Source of the DNA: Candidatus Phascolarctobacterium caballi
GTDB lineage: Bacteria; Bacillota; Negativicutes; Acidaminococcales; Acidaminococcaceae
Direction: 5' to 3'
Assembly: GCA_018065225.1 (NCBI GenBank)
Contig: JAGHTS010000171.1
Coordinates: 1-5,013, forward strand
Length of the DNA stretch: 5,013 nucleotides
In this document: in pieces, positions 4,868-5,013 of the stretch
Position numbering within the stretch: the stretch's first letter is position 1
How the letters are laid out: every line of letters begins with the position of its first letter
Program-made: the position numbers and the translations under genes
The notes under the pieces: model-generated
The model's input: only the letters and a program-made list of their open reading frames with translations
The model's database searches: none
Told to the model about the DNA's origin: nothing

Positions 4868-5013
4868 ATGACAGTATCATTAAGATTAGCACCGGAAGAG
4901 GCTACACTTTTCCGTGATTATGCAAAATTGCAAGGAAGGACACTTTCAGAAGTTTTCCGTGAAGCATTAAAAGAAAAGATTGCTGAAGAGTTTGAAATTG
5001 CTATTGTTAAGGA
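4868..5013 (+). CDS. RelB-like ribbon-helix-helix antitoxin, 3' end outside window
   Basis: The first 48 codons are present. The protein starts MTVSLRLAPEEATLF, a short N-terminal beta-strand followed by a helix, then AKLQGRTLSEVFREAL and a second helix. This is the ribbon-helix-helix fold of RelB/DUF6290-type antitoxins, which often open M-x-V-S-[LI]-R-L-x-x-E-E. Such proteins dimerise through the strand, bind the operator and neutralise a RelE/ParE-type mRNA interferase through their C-terminal part. That part would begin near EEFEIA here and continue past the window. Family members are usually about 70-90 residues. ATG 4868 is well set: GGAGG (4855-4859) lies 8 bases upstream, and a promoter and palindromic operator directly precede it. 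The partner toxin gene should follow just downstream, often overlapping or within a few bases. The fold is confident; the exact subfamily is less so. Confidence 0.8.
   Translation, partial: MTVSLRLAPEEATLFRDYAKLQGRTLSEVFREALKEKIAEEFEIAIVK

Overview
The window looks like chromosomal DNA from a diderm Firmicute, most likely a gut member of the Negativicutes (for example the Acidaminococcaceae or Phascolarctobacterium group). The basis is indirect. Shine-Dalgarno sites are strong and Firmicute-like (AGGAGGG, GGAGG), the base composition is moderate to AT-rich, and a very large filamentous, haemagglutinin-like surface protein with Gly-Asp/Asn-Ile repeats implies an outer surface of the Negativicute or Fusobacterium kind. 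This placement is an inference; no rRNA or marker gene is present.

Layout. Bases 1-83 are a nearly perfect fold-back palindrome (36-bp arms, 8-base spacer) at the window edge. Its right arm is also the first part of the reading frame that follows. Bases 44-3148 hold the 3' part of a giant adhesin-like gene (1034 codons visible, true start missing). It has a long beta-solenoid repeat region, one dockerin-like calcium-binding loop, a CPVC motif, a glycine-rich linker and a compact C-terminal domain. Five bases later, 3154-4017 encodes an unrecognised, Trp-rich, soluble-looking 287-residue protein, probably co-transcribed with the adhesin. A separate unit follows: a good promoter (4043-4070), a strong ribosome binding site, and a 73-codon gene for a secreted micro-protein (4105-4326). 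It is closed by two sequence-related intrinsic terminators with the same TTAAAT loop.

From about 4440 the DNA changes character. Two short remnants resemble MerR/excisionase-type helix-turn-helix proteins: 4486-4584 has only the first helices, and 4631-4741 has the start and end of the family but no middle. A strong terminator (4779-4813) follows. A back-to-back promoter with a palindromic operator then drives a RelB-like ribbon-helix-helix antitoxin gene that runs off the right edge at 5013.

How the parts relate. The adhesin and its downstream partner probably form one surface-protein operon. The secreted micro-protein is independently expressed. The right-hand 570 bases look like accessory DNA: decayed excisionase-like genes next to a toxin-antitoxin module whose toxin should lie just beyond the window. 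No complete mobile element, CRISPR array, tRNA or rRNA was seen. The least explained items are the 287-residue protein and the secreted micro-protein.
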